The notes: generated from the sequence alone by a model not told the origin. A DNA stretch of 64,000 nt from Bacillota bacterium (GCA_023397675.1 JAEWTV010000139.1:1-64000); one strand, 5' to 3'. Positions 8,736 to 18,877 are shown, numbered from the stretch's first letter. Numbers and translations are program-made.

Positions 8736-9417
8736 TTTCTTTCTTGTTTTTTTGTTAGCGCATCTTATTGGTGACTTTGCATTCCAAACGGGGAAAATTG
8801 CATCACTTAAGTCTAAATGTATAAAAGGCGTATTTATACATTCATGTCTGGTAACAGTGGTGCAAGCTGTGATGCTTTCATTCTATGGGGTCGCTGGTGT
8901 ATTATGCGGACTTGCTGCAGGTTGTATTCACTTTTTAATCGACTACATCAAGCTATTGACAAATAAGTACTCTAAAAACAAAAGTTTTATATTTTTTGTT
9001 ATAGACCAGGCTGCTCATTTGTCTGTAATATTCTTTTTTTCTTATGCAATAAGAATTGGTACTAATCTTCCCCCAAATTATGTACCTTATGTTGAAATTT
9101 TAATAAGTATTATTATTGTAGCTTTTACAGCTAATGTAGCTGTAATGACGCTTATAAGGGATTTTAGCCATTTTGAACCTGGACAGAACTTTTTTAAGAA
9201 GTTTGAGAGGCTTGCACAGGCTAGTATTGCCCTCATTTTATGGGCTGTATTCTTTTTACCATGTGGCTGGGCAATTATATTATGCATAACCGCCTTTATA
9301 TTTTATAATGTACTTCAAATAAAGTTTTTCAAGGGGAAATTATTTGAAGCCACGTTGCAATATATTTTCTTTATATTAGTTGTAATAATATTGCATACGG
9401 CATTTCAATACCGTTAA
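8722..9417 (+). CDS. DUF3307-family integral membrane protein
   Basis: A 231-residue protein, almost entirely hydrophobic with about six to seven predicted helices. The opening DFFLVFLLAHLIGDFAFQT carries the HL.GDF.FQ motif of DUF3307, a family of unknown function in which the conserved His and Asp sit in the first helix. Its ATG lies inside the end of the HD-GYP gene (14 bp overlap), indicating translational coupling. It is the last gene before the pyk promoter. Linkage to cyclase and HD-GYP genes suggests a part in the same membrane signalling system, but nothing in the sequence proves it. Confidence 0.8.
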   Translation: MIKYDFFLVFLLAHLIGDFAFQTGKIASLKSKCIKGVFIHSCLVTVVQAVMLSFYGVAGVLCGLAAGCIHFLIDYIKLLTNKYSKNKSFIFFVIDQAAHLSVIFFFSYAIRIGTNLPPNYVPYVEILISIIIVAFTANVAVMTLIRDFSHFEPGQNFFKKFERLAQASIALILWAVFFLPCGWAIILCITAFIFYNVLQIKFFKGKLFEATLQYIFFILVVIILHTAFQYR

Positions 9418-9442
9418 AAATAAGGTTATTAATCCGTTGGTA

Positions 9443-9471
9443 TTGAAGATTAAAAAAGGTAGTGCTATAAT
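9443..9471 (+). promoter_or_regulatory. Sigma-A promoter for pyruvate kinase
   Basis: TTGAAG (9443-9448) and TATAAT (9466-9471) are separated by 17 bp, a near-consensus vegetative promoter. Transcription should start near 9478, giving an untranslated leader of about 85 bases before the pyk start. Confidence 0.7.
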
Positions 9472-9504
9472 ACATAGGTTAAATTAGCATTATTTAACGT
9501 TTTT

Positions 9505-9540
9505 GCGCAACGGAGCGTTTTGGCTTTTTGCGCTTTTTTT
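9505..9540 (+). terminator. Terminator-like hairpin in the pyk leader (possible attenuator)
   Basis: GCGCAA (9505-9510) pairs with TTGCGC (9528-9533), with an inner AGC/GCT pairing, and is followed at once by seven T residues (9534-9540). It lies between the promoter and the pyk ribosome site, where a simple terminator would silence pyk, so an attenuation role is possible. It could also be a weak terminator of readthrough from the DUF3307 gene. Confidence 0.45.
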
Positions 9541-9562
9541 AAGTATTAAAATGGAGGGTTTT

Positions 9563-11314
9563 ATGAGAAAGACAAAAATTATATGCACCTTGGGGCCGGC
9601 TGTTGATGACGAAAGTATTTTGGAAAAGCTTATTTTGAAAGGAATGAATGTAGCAAGAATCAATTTCTCACATGGTAATCATGATGAACATAAGGTGCGT
9701 ATCGAACGCTTTAAAAAGGTAAGAGAGAAACTGGGTTACGCAATACCATTGCTTCTTGATACCAAGGGTCCCGAAATAAGGACTGGGAAGTTTGAAAATT
9801 CGCAGGTTGAATTAAGGGAAAATGACAGTTTTATTCTTTATAATGACGATGTTATAGGAAGCAGCAATGGTGCTTCAGTCACTTATAAAGAGCTTTATAA
9901 GGATGTAAAAAAGGGCAGCAGGATACTTATAAATGACGGACTTGTTGAACTCGAAGTTACAGAAATCAAAAACAAGGATATATATTGTGTCGTTTTAAAC
10001 GGCGGGGTCATAGGAAACAATAAGGGAATCAATGTTCCGGGTGCTGAAATACATCTTCCGTCTCTTACAGAGCAGGATGTTAAGGATATAAAATTCGGTA
10101 TTGAAAATGAATTTGACTTTATTGCCGCGTCTTTCGTAAGAAAGGCTTCGGACGTAATTGAGATAAAAAAGGTGCTCGAAAAATTCGGTGGCCATGGAAT
10201 TAATGTTATTGCCAAAATAGAAAACCGCGAAGGTGTTCAAAACTTTGATGAAATTATTAAAGTGGCGGACGGAATAATGGTTGCCAGAGGAGATCTGGGA
10301 GTAGAAATACCTGTGGAGGAAGTACCTGTAGTTCAGAAGAATATCATTGAAAAGTGTTATAAAGGTGGAAGGCCAGTTATTACTGCAACACAAATGCTTG
10401 ATTCAATGATAAGAAACCCAAGACCTACCAGGGCTGAGGCAAGTGATGTTGCCAACGCAATTTATGACGGCACAAGTGCTGTAATGCTTTCGGGTGAAAC
10501 TGCATCAGGTAAATATCCGGTAGAGAGCCTTGAGACAATGTCAAAGGTTGCTGAAAAAGCCGAAAACGCTATAGATTTCTGGAAAAAATTCAATGTAACT
10601 CAATATAATATAATTACCAGCGTCACCAATGCAATAAGCCATGCAACCTGCACTACCGCATTGGATCTGAAGGCTTCGGCAATTATTACGGTTACCAAAT
10701 CAGGTCATACTGCAAGAATGATTTCAAGGTTCAGACCTGCTTGCCCGATAGTGGCTACTACCGTAGAACCGAGAGTTCAAAGGCAGCTTCAGCTATCGTG
10801 GGGAGTTATTCCATTCCTTGTTAAGGAGGCAACATCAACAGATGAAATGTTTGACGTTGGAGTTGAAAAGGCAATTGAGTCAGGTCTTGTAAACAACGGT
10901 GATCTTGTAGTAATTACAGCAGGTGTTCCAATAGGTGTAAGTGGTACTACAAACATACTCAAGGTACATATAGTGGGCAAAGTACTTGCTCAGGGAACCG
11001 GCATCGGCACAGGTACTGTAACTGGAGAACTATGTGTTGCAACGTCCCTTGATCAACTAAAAAATTACTTTGTAGAAGGCAACATTCTGGTGGTTCCTCA
11101 AACTACAAACGATATGCTTTTCTATATGAGAAGGGCATCTGGAATAATAACTGAGGCAGGCGGCATAGGTTCGCATGCTGCAATTGTTGGTATGACGCTT
11201 GAAATGCCTGTTGTTGTATCTGCAGAACATGCTACTCAGATATTGAAAAGCGGAACAGTTGTCACTATTGATGCATCAAGGGGAATAGTCTATTACGGTG
11301 CTACAAGAGTGTAA
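9563..11314 (+). CDS. pyk: Pyruvate kinase with C-terminal PEP-utiliser domain
   Basis: This 583-residue cytoplasmic enzyme converts phosphoenolpyruvate and ADP to pyruvate and ATP, the last glycolytic step. The opening [12 protein letters not shown], the catalytic-lid region and [19 protein letters not shown] are all standard. An extra domain of about 100 residues at the C-terminus contains GGIGSHAAI, the PEP-utiliser mobile domain carried by Bacillus and clostridial enzymes, which explains the length against about 470 in E. coli. The start at 9563 follows GGAGGG; the upstream in-frame start at 9503 lies inside the leader hairpin and was rejected. The gene has its own promoter and a structured leader. 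Confidence 0.97.
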   Translation: MRKTKIICTLGPAVDDESILEKLILKGMNVARINFSHGNHDEHKVRIERFKKVREKLGYAIPLLLDTKGPEIRTGKFENSQVELRENDSFILYNDDVIGSSNGASVTYKELYKDVKKGSRILINDGLVELEVTEIKNKDIYCVVLNGGVIGNNKGINVPGAEIHLPSLTEQDVKDIKFGIENEFDFIAASFVRKASDVIEIKKVLEKFGGHGINVIAKIENREGVQNFDEIIKVADGIMVARGDLGVEIPVEEVPVVQKNIIEKCYKGGRPVITATQMLDSMIRNPRPTRAEASDVANAIYDGTSAVMLSGETASGKYPVESLETMSKVAEKAENAIDFWKKFNVTQYNIITSVTNAISHATCTTALDLKASAIITVTKSGHTARMISRFRPACPIVATTVEPRVQRQLQLSWGVIPFLVKEATSTDEMFDVGVEKAIESGLVNNGDLVVITAGVPIGVSGTTNILKVHIVGKVLAQGTGIGTGTVTGELCVATSLDQLKNYFVEGNILVVPQTTNDMLFYMRRASGIITEAGGIGSHAAIVGMTLEMPVVVSAEHATQILKSGTVVTIDASRGIVYYGATRV

Positions 11315-11369
11315 AATATTGCTGTAATGCTTTAGAATCATTGTTTGGCGGGCATACATATGCTATAAT

Positions 11370-11405
11370 AAAAATCGACATTATTTTCAAATGGTGTCGA
11401 TTTTT
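11370..11405 (+). terminator. Rho-independent terminator after pyk
   Basis: AAAAATCGACA (11370-11380) pairs with TGTCGATTTTT (11395-11405), an 11-bp stem with a 14-base loop and a T-rich end. It lies 56 bp past the pyk stop and before the next ribosome site. A TTGTTT-17 bp-TATAAT pair (11341-11369) overlaps its left arm and could be the next gene's promoter. Confidence 0.65.
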
Positions 11406-11436
11406 GTATTTAAATAGGATATTTAAGGGGTGTAGA

Positions 11437-13329
11437 ATGGATTCAGTAATATTTACTATTGAAGAAAATTGCGTGGGTTGTAATAAGTGTATATACGAGT
11501 GTCCGGTATTGGATGCCAATGTATCATATATAAAAGAAGGCCATAGCAAGACTCATGTTGATGGACAAAAGTGCATTATGTGTGGAAAATGTATTGAATT
11601 GTGTGATCATGGAGCAAGAGACTATAAAGATGATACTGAGAATTTTATTAATGATTTAAAAAGCGGTAAAGCTATTTCTGTAATTGCTGCTCCTGCTTTT
11701 AAAACAAATTATCCAGATTATAAAAAAATTCTTGGATTCCTTAAAGCCTTGGGGGTAAATACATTTTATGATGTGTCATTTGGTGCAGACATCACAACAT
11801 GGGCATATCTTAAAACAATTAAGGAGAAGAAAACTACTTCGGTAATTTCACAACCATGTCCAGCTATAGTAAACTATGGACAAAAACACAAGCATGAAAT
11901 ACTGGAAAATATCATACCTGTTCATAGTCCAATGATGTGTTCAGCCATATATATAAACAAATATCTTAATGTGAAGGATAAGATATGTTTCCTGTCTCCA
12001 TGTATAGCAAAAACGTCTGAAATACGTGATGAAAATACAAATGGCTATATCAGCTATAATGTCACATTTAAAAAGCTTTTGAATTATGTTGAATCAAATC
12101 ATATAAAACTGGATAATTACCAGCAAGCTGATTTTGATGTAAACTCATATGGGCTTGGAGATGTTTACTGTATTCCTGGTGGACTAAGGGAAAATGTACA
12201 TCACTATTATAAAGAGGCTTGGGTTAAGCAGGTTGAAGGTACCGAATTTGCTTATAAATATCTTGATGAGTATTTAAGACGCAAGAATGAAAACAAACCG
12301 CTGCCTTTTCTTGTAGATATATTAAGCTGCTCAAACGGATGCAATATAGGATCGGGAACCTGCAAGAATATTGATGTTACCGAAATAGAATATCAGACTA
12401 ATGTGATAAGGCAAAAGTCTGGTAAATTTAAATCAAATCCTGATAAATTACTGAAATATTTTAATAAGTCGCTAAAACTTGATGATTTTACAAGACAGTA
12501 CATTAAGGAAAGCATGCCTCCGTTTGTAATGCCATCAGAAAGCGAACTTGATGAGATATATAATAAGATGAAGAAATCAGATCAGGAATCCAGGAACAGG
12601 AACTGTCATGCTTGCGGTTATAGAACCTGTGAATTAATGGCTGCTTCAGTACATAACAAGATTAACCATATAGAAAACTGTATTGACTATAACTCAAAAA
12701 TGTCAGGCGAGAGAGACATTCTGAAAAATAAAAACAAGGAAGTTACAAATCTACTCGATGATGTCAGTAGGTTAAGCAAGCAGCGCGAACAAAAGCTGGA
12801 GTTATTGGTTAAGAGGGTTAATACAATGATTCAGGCTCTGGAAGAGGTATCCAACGGAAGCAGTAATAACTCAAAAAGTATGGAAACAATGAGTGATGCA
12901 ACCAACAAGCTTGTTGAGTTTTCAGCTGACTTAAAAACAAGAATAGATATTATGAAAAAAAGCATAGTTAACTTCACTAATGTTTCAAAGGAAATACAGT
13001 GGGTTTCAGACCAAACGAGGCTGCTTGCATTTAATGCCGGAATTGAGGCTGCAAGAGCAGGCGAAGCAGGTAAGGGTTTCAGTGTGGTTGCAGAAGAGGT
13101 TAAAAAGCTTTCAGCACAAACTAATGCAGCAGTACTATCTACTCAAAAAGATGAAGAACAGTTGGTTGAAAGTATTGATTCTATTCAAGATGAATGTGCA
13201 CAGCTTGAACACAAAATTGAGAGTATGAATGTGGAGATGCAGAATATTGCAGCAATTATGGAAGAAATAACGGCAAAAACCCAGGAAGTAACTGCCAATG
13301 CTAATGCAATGATTGATGAGCAGAAGTAA
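11437..13329 (+). CDS. [FeFe]-hydrogenase-like H-cluster protein fused to a chemoreceptor signalling domain
   Basis: A 630-residue cytoplasmic protein, probably a sensor of H2 or redox state. An N-terminal 2x[4Fe-4S] ferredoxin part has Cys12/15/18/22 and 46/49/52/56. An H-cluster domain (about 75-370) follows, with the four cluster cysteines in variant motifs: Cys141 (SQPCPA), Cys189 (SPCIAK), and Cys298 and Cys302 (SCSNGC). A further [4Fe-4S] motif has Cys390/393/398/415. A coiled coil and methyl-accepting tip (about 450-625) contain [19 protein letters not shown]. Catalytic hydrogenases have CC in the first motif; here the position before Cys141 is Pro, so the proton-relay Cys is missing, as in sensory enzymes. 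No membrane helices are seen. The start at 11437 has an AAGGGG site. Confidence 0.88.
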   Translation: MDSVIFTIEENCVGCNKCIYECPVLDANVSYIKEGHSKTHVDGQKCIMCGKCIELCDHGARDYKDDTENFINDLKSGKAISVIAAPAFKTNYPDYKKILGFLKALGVNTFYDVSFGADITTWAYLKTIKEKKTTSVISQPCPAIVNYGQKHKHEILENIIPVHSPMMCSAIYINKYLNVKDKICFLSPCIAKTSEIRDENTNGYISYNVTFKKLLNYVESNHIKLDNYQQADFDVNSYGLGDVYCIPGGLRENVHHYYKEAWVKQVEGTEFAYKYLDEYLRRKNENKPLPFLVDILSCSNGCNIGSGTCKNIDVTEIEYQTNVIRQKSGKFKSNPDKLLKYFNKSLKLDDFTRQYIKESMPPFVMPSESELDEIYNKMKKSDQESRNRNCHACGYRTCELMAASVHNKINHIENCIDYNSKMSGERDILKNKNKEVTNLLDDVSRLSKQREQKLELLVKRVNTMIQALEEVSNGSSNNSKSMETMSDATNKLVEFSADLKTRIDIMKKSIVNFTNVSKEIQWVSDQTRLLAFNAGIEAARAGEAGKGFSVVAEEVKKLSAQTNAAVLSTQKDEEQLVESIDSIQDECAQLEHKIESMNVEMQNIAAIMEEITAKTQEVTANANAMIDEQK

Positions 13330-13359
13330 AAATTTACTGTGTAATTTCATATTCCATTA

Positions 13360-13400
13360 CAGATAATAATTTCACCCAGGAATAATTAAATTATTATCTG
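13360..13400. repeat. 13-bp perfect inverted repeat before the VanW gene
   Basis: CAGATAATAATTT (13360-13372) and its exact reverse complement (13388-13400) flank a 15-base spacer. It ends 3 bp before the ribosome site of the VanW gene and is very AT-rich without a T-run. It could be an operator, an mRNA hairpin or a weak terminator of the preceding gene. Confidence 0.5.
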
Positions 13401-13417
13401 AATGGAGAATGATAATA

Positions 13418-14302
13418 TTGAAAAATAAGTTTACAAAAGGCTTTATTTTGTCTCTGTGTTTTATAATGTTTATTTTAACTGTCTGCGATACAGCAAATAT
13501 AGGTTCTGGTAATATCCAACCAGCTGCAGGAGCGGGTACTACCGGGTCAGGTCCTATTTCTTCTCTCCCATGGGAAAATGATGAGGCTTTTAAGAAAGCA
13601 CAGCAGGATAACGGTACAAACGTGCTAATGGCTGCCTATAAAACTGTGCTCAGAGATCCTCTCCCCGGAGAGGAATATAATGTACATCTTGCAGCAAGTA
13701 TACTTGCTGGTATTGTAATTAAGCCCGGTGAAATATTTTCACAGAATGGACGGGTTGGGCCTTACACAATTGAAAGAGGGTTCAAAAAGGGTCCAACATA
13801 TGCAGGTGGACAGCTTATAACCACAATAGGAGGTGGCGTCTGCAAAATAGCCTCAACTATATATAACGTTGCCATCTTAAGTAATCTTCAGATTATCGAA
13901 AGACACAACCATGGTATGCCGGTTCCTTATGTACCTTATGGGCAGGATGCGACGGTGGCTTATGGTTCGAAGGATATAAAGTTTAAAAACAATACAGATT
14001 CGCCTGTTATGATATGGGCTCAGGGAATAGATAATACACTTTATATGGCCTTTTACGGGAACCAGGCTCCGGATAAGGTTGAGTGGCATCATGAAATTCT
14101 TAGTACACAAAAGGCTCCAGATGCAAAAACAAGAAACCCGGAACTTCCAAAAGGAACTTCCAAAATGGTGATGGAAGGAATGGATGGAGCAACGGTTAAG
14201 TCATGGCTTACAATTACAAAAAGCGATGGTACTTCAATGTTCAAGGACCTTGGAATAAGCAGTTATAGGCCAATGCCTAATGTTATCGAAGTTTCGGAAT
14301 AG
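13418..14302 (+). CDS. VanW-family exported protein
   Basis: A 294-residue protein with an N-terminal hydrophobic export or anchor segment (about 8-26) and a VanW domain (about 75-250). The domain shows IKPGEIFSQNGRVGPYT and GGGVCKIASTIYN. VanW proteins occur in many Firmicutes cell-envelope loci; the name comes from vancomycin-resistance clusters, but the biochemical role is unknown. The TTG at 13418 was preferred because GGAG lies 10 bases upstream. The ATG at 13409 leaves only one base after that site and would add three residues. No resistance genes are nearby, so a general envelope role is more likely. Confidence 0.85.
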   Translation: MKNKFTKGFILSLCFIMFILTVCDTANIGSGNIQPAAGAGTTGSGPISSLPWENDEAFKKAQQDNGTNVLMAAYKTVLRDPLPGEEYNVHLAASILAGIVIKPGEIFSQNGRVGPYTIERGFKKGPTYAGGQLITTIGGGVCKIASTIYNVAILSNLQIIERHNHGMPVPYVPYGQDATVAYGSKDIKFKNNTDSPVMIWAQGIDNTLYMAFYGNQAPDKVEWHHEILSTQKAPDAKTRNPELPKGTSKMVMEGMDGATVKSWLTITKSDGTSMFKDLGISSYRPMPNVIEVSE

Positions 14303-14366
14303 TACAGGAATAAGTAAAGCCTGTCAAAAATAAGATTGAAGGTAAGGATATTGTGAGGTCATATCC

Positions 14367-15593
14367 ATGCCTTTAAAAAAAAGAACAACTTTAATAAAAA
14401 AATTACCATTCTTGTTAGTTACAATTGGGCAAAGCTGTTCAGCTGCAGGAGATGTTTTTCAATTACTTGCGGTTACAGTGCTGTTGTATAATTTAACAGG
14501 TTCAGGCTTGTCAGCAGCATTCGGTGTAATATGTACCCCTGTAACAAGCCTTATTTTATCCCCAATTGCCGGAAGCCTCGGAGATAAATTTTCTGAAAAG
14601 CGTATTCTTATTACAATAGATATATCAAGGGCTATAATTACCTTGTTTCTTGTGGGAAGATCAAATGTTACTGAAATATATATCATTCTGATAATTCAAG
14701 CTGCTTTGGGAAACTTATACGGGCCACCTTTTAAAAAGCTTTTGGCAGGTATTATCGATAGGAATGAATTAATAACCGCAAATTCAATACTTACAGGGAT
14801 ATCTGGAATAGTTTATATTATAGGCCCCGTGACTGCCGCATGGTTTATAAATAAGTACCGTCTTGACGTGTCATTTTACATAAACAGCTTTTCTTTTCTT
14901 TTTTCTTCTTTAATGTTTATCCTGATTAAAAGCAACCCTCGTAATAAAAGCAAAAGAATTATTAAATATAAACCTTGCTTTATAGGTGATATACGTGAAG
15001 GTGTTTCGTATTTCAAAAGAGAGCCAAAAGTTAAAAGTATGGTAATAGCTTCTACAGTTATCTGCTTTGGTACTGCAGCTGTAAACATGCTTTTCTATCC
15101 TTTCGCTTTTAATCAATTAAAGGTTACAAATGAGCAGTGGAGCTTTATGCTTTCTGTTTTTTATGGGACTAATCTTGTAGCGATGATAATTTCAAATCCA
15201 TTTCTTAAAATTTGTAAAGGAAATGTCAATAGATCGGTATACTTGATTTTTATATTGATTTCAGGAGTTTGGTTCTTGTATGGAGTTACAGACACCCTGC
15301 TACATGTAATAGCATTGCAGGCGATTGAGGGAACCCTTCTTGCAGTTTGTAGCATATTACTAGGCAGTTTTATACAAATTTTTTCTGAAAAAGGTTATCT
15401 GGCGAGAATTATGGGTATAAATGATTATCTGAACAATATAGGAAAACTTGCGGGGATAGGGGTATCACTTTCAGTGTTAAAGTTGGTAGGAGTCCGTGCT
15501 TCATTATTAATAAATTCTTTGTTTCTTTTAGCAGGTACGCTTATAATTATATTCTATAATAATAAAAAGATGGACGGTAACAAGTTGAAGTAA
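14367..15593 (+). CDS. Major facilitator superfamily transporter (drug-efflux type)
   Basis: A 408-residue integral membrane protein with about 12 hydrophobic segments. The loop between helices 2 and 3 reads SLGDKFSEKRILI, a variant of the MFS G-D-R..R motif, and the N-terminal half resembles the MFS_3 (macrolide exporter-like) group. It probably exports small hydrophobic compounds by proton antiport; the substrate cannot be read from sequence. A GTGAGG site lies before the ATG. The preceding VanW gene ends 64 bp upstream on the same strand, so co-transcription is possible. No regulator is adjacent. Confidence 0.82.
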   Translation: MPLKKRTTLIKKLPFLLVTIGQSCSAAGDVFQLLAVTVLLYNLTGSGLSAAFGVICTPVTSLILSPIAGSLGDKFSEKRILITIDISRAIITLFLVGRSNVTEIYIILIIQAALGNLYGPPFKKLLAGIIDRNELITANSILTGISGIVYIIGPVTAAWFINKYRLDVSFYINSFSFLFSSLMFILIKSNPRNKSKRIIKYKPCFIGDIREGVSYFKREPKVKSMVIASTVICFGTAAVNMLFYPFAFNQLKVTNEQWSFMLSVFYGTNLVAMIISNPFLKICKGNVNRSVYLIFILISGVWFLYGVTDTLLHVIALQAIEGTLLAVCSILLGSFIQIFSEKGYLARIMGINDYLNNIGKLAGIGVSLSVLKLVGVRASLLINSLFLLAGTLIIIFYNNKKMDGNKLK

Positions 15594-15751
15594 TGTGAGA
15601 TTAGATGATATAATATCTGTATGCCTATCTAACTATCTTGCAAGCAGTTCCTAAGTTATTTATTGGTCATTGTAATTTTGGTAATCAGTCACTATACAAA
15701 ACTAGTTTTCTATACAATACGTAAGTGATTTTTAGTACCGGAGGATGCAGC

Positions 15752-18700
15752 ATGAATCTTAGGATAAAAACTGCAGTTATTATCACCTTAACAGTCATCA
15801 TATTAATATCCGTAGCCTATATTGTTTCATTGGTGCCTCTGGATAAAGCGTTTTCTGAACTTGAAAAGGAAGATATGTCAAAAAATCTGGAGCGTCTACG
15901 CAATTCTATTAGTTATGAAATCAACGGTATTAACTCGACGCTTTCCGATTGGTCGGCGTGGGATGATACATACAAGTTTATGAACGACCAGAATCTTAAT
16001 TATATTGAATCAAATCTTGGGAATGATTCATTTATTGGCGTTAAAATTAATATAATGGAATTTATAGATACCAAAGGGCAAATCATTTTCAGTAAAGCCT
16101 TTGATTTCTCTAAAAACTCTGAACAGGACATTCCTTCTTTTTTCAAAAACGATGTTTTATATAGCAATTTGTACATAAAAGATAATGAAATTAAAGGCGT
16201 CAAAGGAATTATCAGTCTTCCTGAAGGTCTTATGCTTGTCGCTGCTAAGCCAATCACATTGAGTGATGGAAGCGGGCAACCACGCGGTACTTTAATCATG
16301 GGACGTTTTCTTGACCAAGCTGTAATTAGGGATATTTCACAGCTTACACAACTCAGTATTGCCATTTATAAGTCAGATGACAGCAATCTGCCTGAGGATA
16401 TTAAAGAGGTAAACAGATCTATTTCCAAAAGCAACTCCGAAAGCATAAAACCACTTGATAAGAATACAATTGCAGGGTACGCTTCTCTTGAAAATCTTGA
16501 TAATACAAAAACTATTATAAAGGTAAAAGTATCAAGAGATATGAGGGCTGTAGGAAATAAAAGCATTGTTTTTCTAACATGGTCACTGGCTGCCTGCGGT
16601 ATAATTATTACTGTAGTTATTATCCTGCTGCTTGAAAGAAATATTATTCGAAGAATTAAACATTTGATTAAAAGTGTAGGCCATATTGGAAAGAGCGGTG
16701 ACTTAACAGCAAGGGTCACTGTAAAAGGCAGGGATGAAATATCCTTTCTTGCCAATGGAGTCAACACGATGCTTTTTGCTCTTCAGAAATCCAGAGATAA
16801 ATTAAAAGTCAGTGAAAGAAAATACAGTTATCTGTTTGAAAATATGCTGGATGCATATGCTTATTTAAAAATGGATTTTAACGAAGATCGGATTCCAAAT
16901 GACGGAACCTTTCTTGAAATAAACAATTCCTTTGAAAAGCTGGCAGCAACTTCTGAAAACAAACTTATAGGTAGAAAAGTAAGTGAGGTTATGTGTCAGA
17001 TTGGTATTGTAAGCAACTGGCTTGACTCCTTCAAGCAGGTTACAAAGGAAGGTCAGAAGCTAATCTTTGACAGGTATTTTGAAGAAACTGGACAATGGTT
17101 TTCTGTATATATTTACTGTCCCGAGAGTGGATATGTTATTGTGATTTTTCATGATATTACTGATATGAAGAAAATACAGGAAAGGCTGGAGGAGGCAAAA
17201 GAAGCAGCTGAACAGGCAAATAAAGCTAAAAGTTATTTCCTCGCAAATATGAGTTACAAAATAAGAACCCCTCTCAACGCTATTGTGGGTTCAACCGAAC
17301 TTCTCGTTGAAACTCCTCTGACAGCTGCACAAAGGAGCCTTGTCAATACCGTATTGGAAGGTGGAGAGCAACTGCAGAACCTTATCAATGATATACTTGA
17401 TTATTCAAAAATAGAAGCAGGTAAGCTTGTTCTCAATAATTTCAAATTCAGCCTGCCCGATGTTATTGAAAGTGTGGCTGAGCTTATGTCACTAAAGGTG
17501 AGAGAAAAAGGTCTTTCATTTATGACTTACATATCTCCTGATATACCAGAATTGATTGGAGACTCCGACCGTTTGAAACAAATCCTGCTTAACCTTATTT
17601 CTAATGCAGTTAAGTTTACCGATAAGGGCGAAATTGTTCTTAGAGCAGAAATATCAAGAAAAACAGAAGATAACATTGTGATAAAGTTTGAAGTGTCAGA
17701 TACGGGTATAGGAATACCTGAAGATATACAGAAAAAACTGTTTCAGGCCTTTGCTCAGACGGATAGTTCTATAACCAGAAGGTATGGGGGTACAGGACTT
17801 GGACTTTCTATATCGAAGCAGCTTACTCATATGATGAATGGTGAAATAAATGTTGAAAGTGAAGTGGGTAAAGGATCTACCTTCCGGTTTACTTCGGAAT
17901 TTGGTATATCATCGGCTGATAGCATTCCCGTGGAACTTTCGGATAATTTAGGGAATATTCATGCGCTTGTAGTAAATGATAGTTTGTATGGGAAGGACAT
18001 TATATGTAAATACCTTTCAGCATGGGGGATTAGAAACGACAGAATTGACAGTATTAATTCCCTGCAGCAAAAGCTAAAAGCTTTATATGAGATTAACGAC
18101 CCCTATAATCTAGTAATTATTGAAAATTCGTCAAAACCTGGCTGGGATGTATTCCAGGCAGTAGGTAAAGTTAAGGGTGCCATAAAGGGCACACAGCCTT
18201 TCGTGCTACTTATAGATAACCACTTAAGACGTGACCATGGTAAAAAGGCAATACAGGGTGGATATTCAGCATGTATCAACAAACCTGTAAAGCAGTCACA
18301 ACTTCTTGATAGTATTGTGAACCTATTCGGGGGAAATGCTCAGGGGACTGTAGGGCAACAAATAAAAGCTGCTGACAATGATAAAGACGTACAAAATAAT
18401 CCTGAAAAGCCTGTAAAATCGATACTTGTTGTTGAAGACAATCCGGTAAACAGGGGCCTTGCTACTTCTCAACTTGAAAAGCTTGGATATGGAATTGCTG
18501 TTGCCGTTAATGGAAAAGATGCACTTGAAATACTTAAGAGACAGGATTTTTCAGCCATACTAATGGACTGCCAAATGCCTGAAATGGATGGATTTGAGGC
18601 TACAAGCGCAATAAGAAAGAAGGAAGCTGCAACGGGTATCCATACTCCGATAATTGCAATGACTGCAAACGCAATGGAAGGAGACAGTGATAGGTGCATT

Positions 18701-18802
18701 TCTGCCGGCATGGACGATTATATCTGTAAACCTGTTAAGCTTAATAATCTTAAAGAAGTACTCGCAAAATGGGTAAATGAGACAAATGTTGACAGCCGTT
18801 AG
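15752..18802 (+). CDS. CHASE4/PAS hybrid histidine kinase lacking the phosphoacceptor histidine
   Basis: A 1016-residue membrane protein: helix 1 (about 8-30), extracellular CHASE4-type sensor (about 35-265), helix 2 (about 272-295), HAMP (about 296-350), PAS (about 355-475), dimerisation domain (about 493-560), ATPase domain (about 605-720), then two receiver domains (about 735-860 and 888-1010). The ATPase has intact N, G1 and G2 boxes (ISNAVKF, DTGIGIPED, GGTGLGLSI). The normal H-box FLANMSHEIRTPLN instead reads FLANMSYKIRTPLN, so Tyr502 replaces the phosphorylated His. Receiver 1 has Glu791 where Asp is expected; receiver 2 is complete (Asp939). An HPt protein and a lone receiver follow. 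It may act as a non-kinase scaffold, a phosphatase or a partner of another kinase. Confidence 0.92.
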   Translation: MNLRIKTAVIITLTVIILISVAYIVSLVPLDKAFSELEKEDMSKNLERLRNSISYEINGINSTLSDWSAWDDTYKFMNDQNLNYIESNLGNDSFIGVKINIMEFIDTKGQIIFSKAFDFSKNSEQDIPSFFKNDVLYSNLYIKDNEIKGVKGIISLPEGLMLVAAKPITLSDGSGQPRGTLIMGRFLDQAVIRDISQLTQLSIAIYKSDDSNLPEDIKEVNRSISKSNSESIKPLDKNTIAGYASLENLDNTKTIIKVKVSRDMRAVGNKSIVFLTWSLAACGIIITVVIILLLERNIIRRIKHLIKSVGHIGKSGDLTARVTVKGRDEISFLANGVNTMLFALQKSRDKLKVSERKYSYLFENMLDAYAYLKMDFNEDRIPNDGTFLEINNSFEKLAATSENKLIGRKVSEVMCQIGIVSNWLDSFKQVTKEGQKLIFDRYFEETGQWFSVYIYCPESGYVIVIFHDITDMKKIQERLEEAKEAAEQANKAKSYFLANMSYKIRTPLNAIVGSTELLVETPLTAAQRSLVNTVLEGGEQLQNLINDILDYSKIEAGKLVLNNFKFSLPDVIESVAELMSLKVREKGLSFMTYISPDIPELIGDSDRLKQILLNLISNAVKFTDKGEIVLRAEISRKTEDNIVIKFEVSDTGIGIPEDIQKKLFQAFAQTDSSITRRYGGTGLGLSISKQLTHMMNGEINVESEVGKGSTFRFTSEFGISSADSIPVELSDNLGNIHALVVNDSLYGKDIICKYLSAWGIRNDRIDSINSLQQKLKALYEINDPYNLVIIENSSKPGWDVFQAVGKVKGAIKGTQPFVLLIDNHLRRDHGKKAIQGGYSACINKPVKQSQLLDSIVNLFGGNAQGTVGQQIKAADNDKDVQNNPEKPVKSILVVEDNPVNRGLATSQLEKLGYGIAVAVNGKDALEILKRQDFSAILMDCQMPEMDGFEATSAIRKKEAATGIHTPIIAMTANAMEGDSDRCISAGMDDYICKPVKLNNLKEVLAKWVNETNVDSR

Positions 18803-18877
18803 TTAAAAGAGTAAATTAAATTTTAGAAATATAAAATTATTAAGTTTTTTGTAAAATTACTATGATATGGAGATTTT

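Noticed and set aside
9503..9562. Twenty-residue N-terminal extension of pyruvate kinase
   Set aside because: It lies within the leader hairpin, has no ribosome site, and homologous enzymes start at MRKTKI.
11341..11369. Sigma-A promoter TTGTTT-17-TATAAT for the H-cluster sensor gene
   Set aside because: Kept only as a note: it overlaps the pyk terminator stem, and the -35 match is weak.
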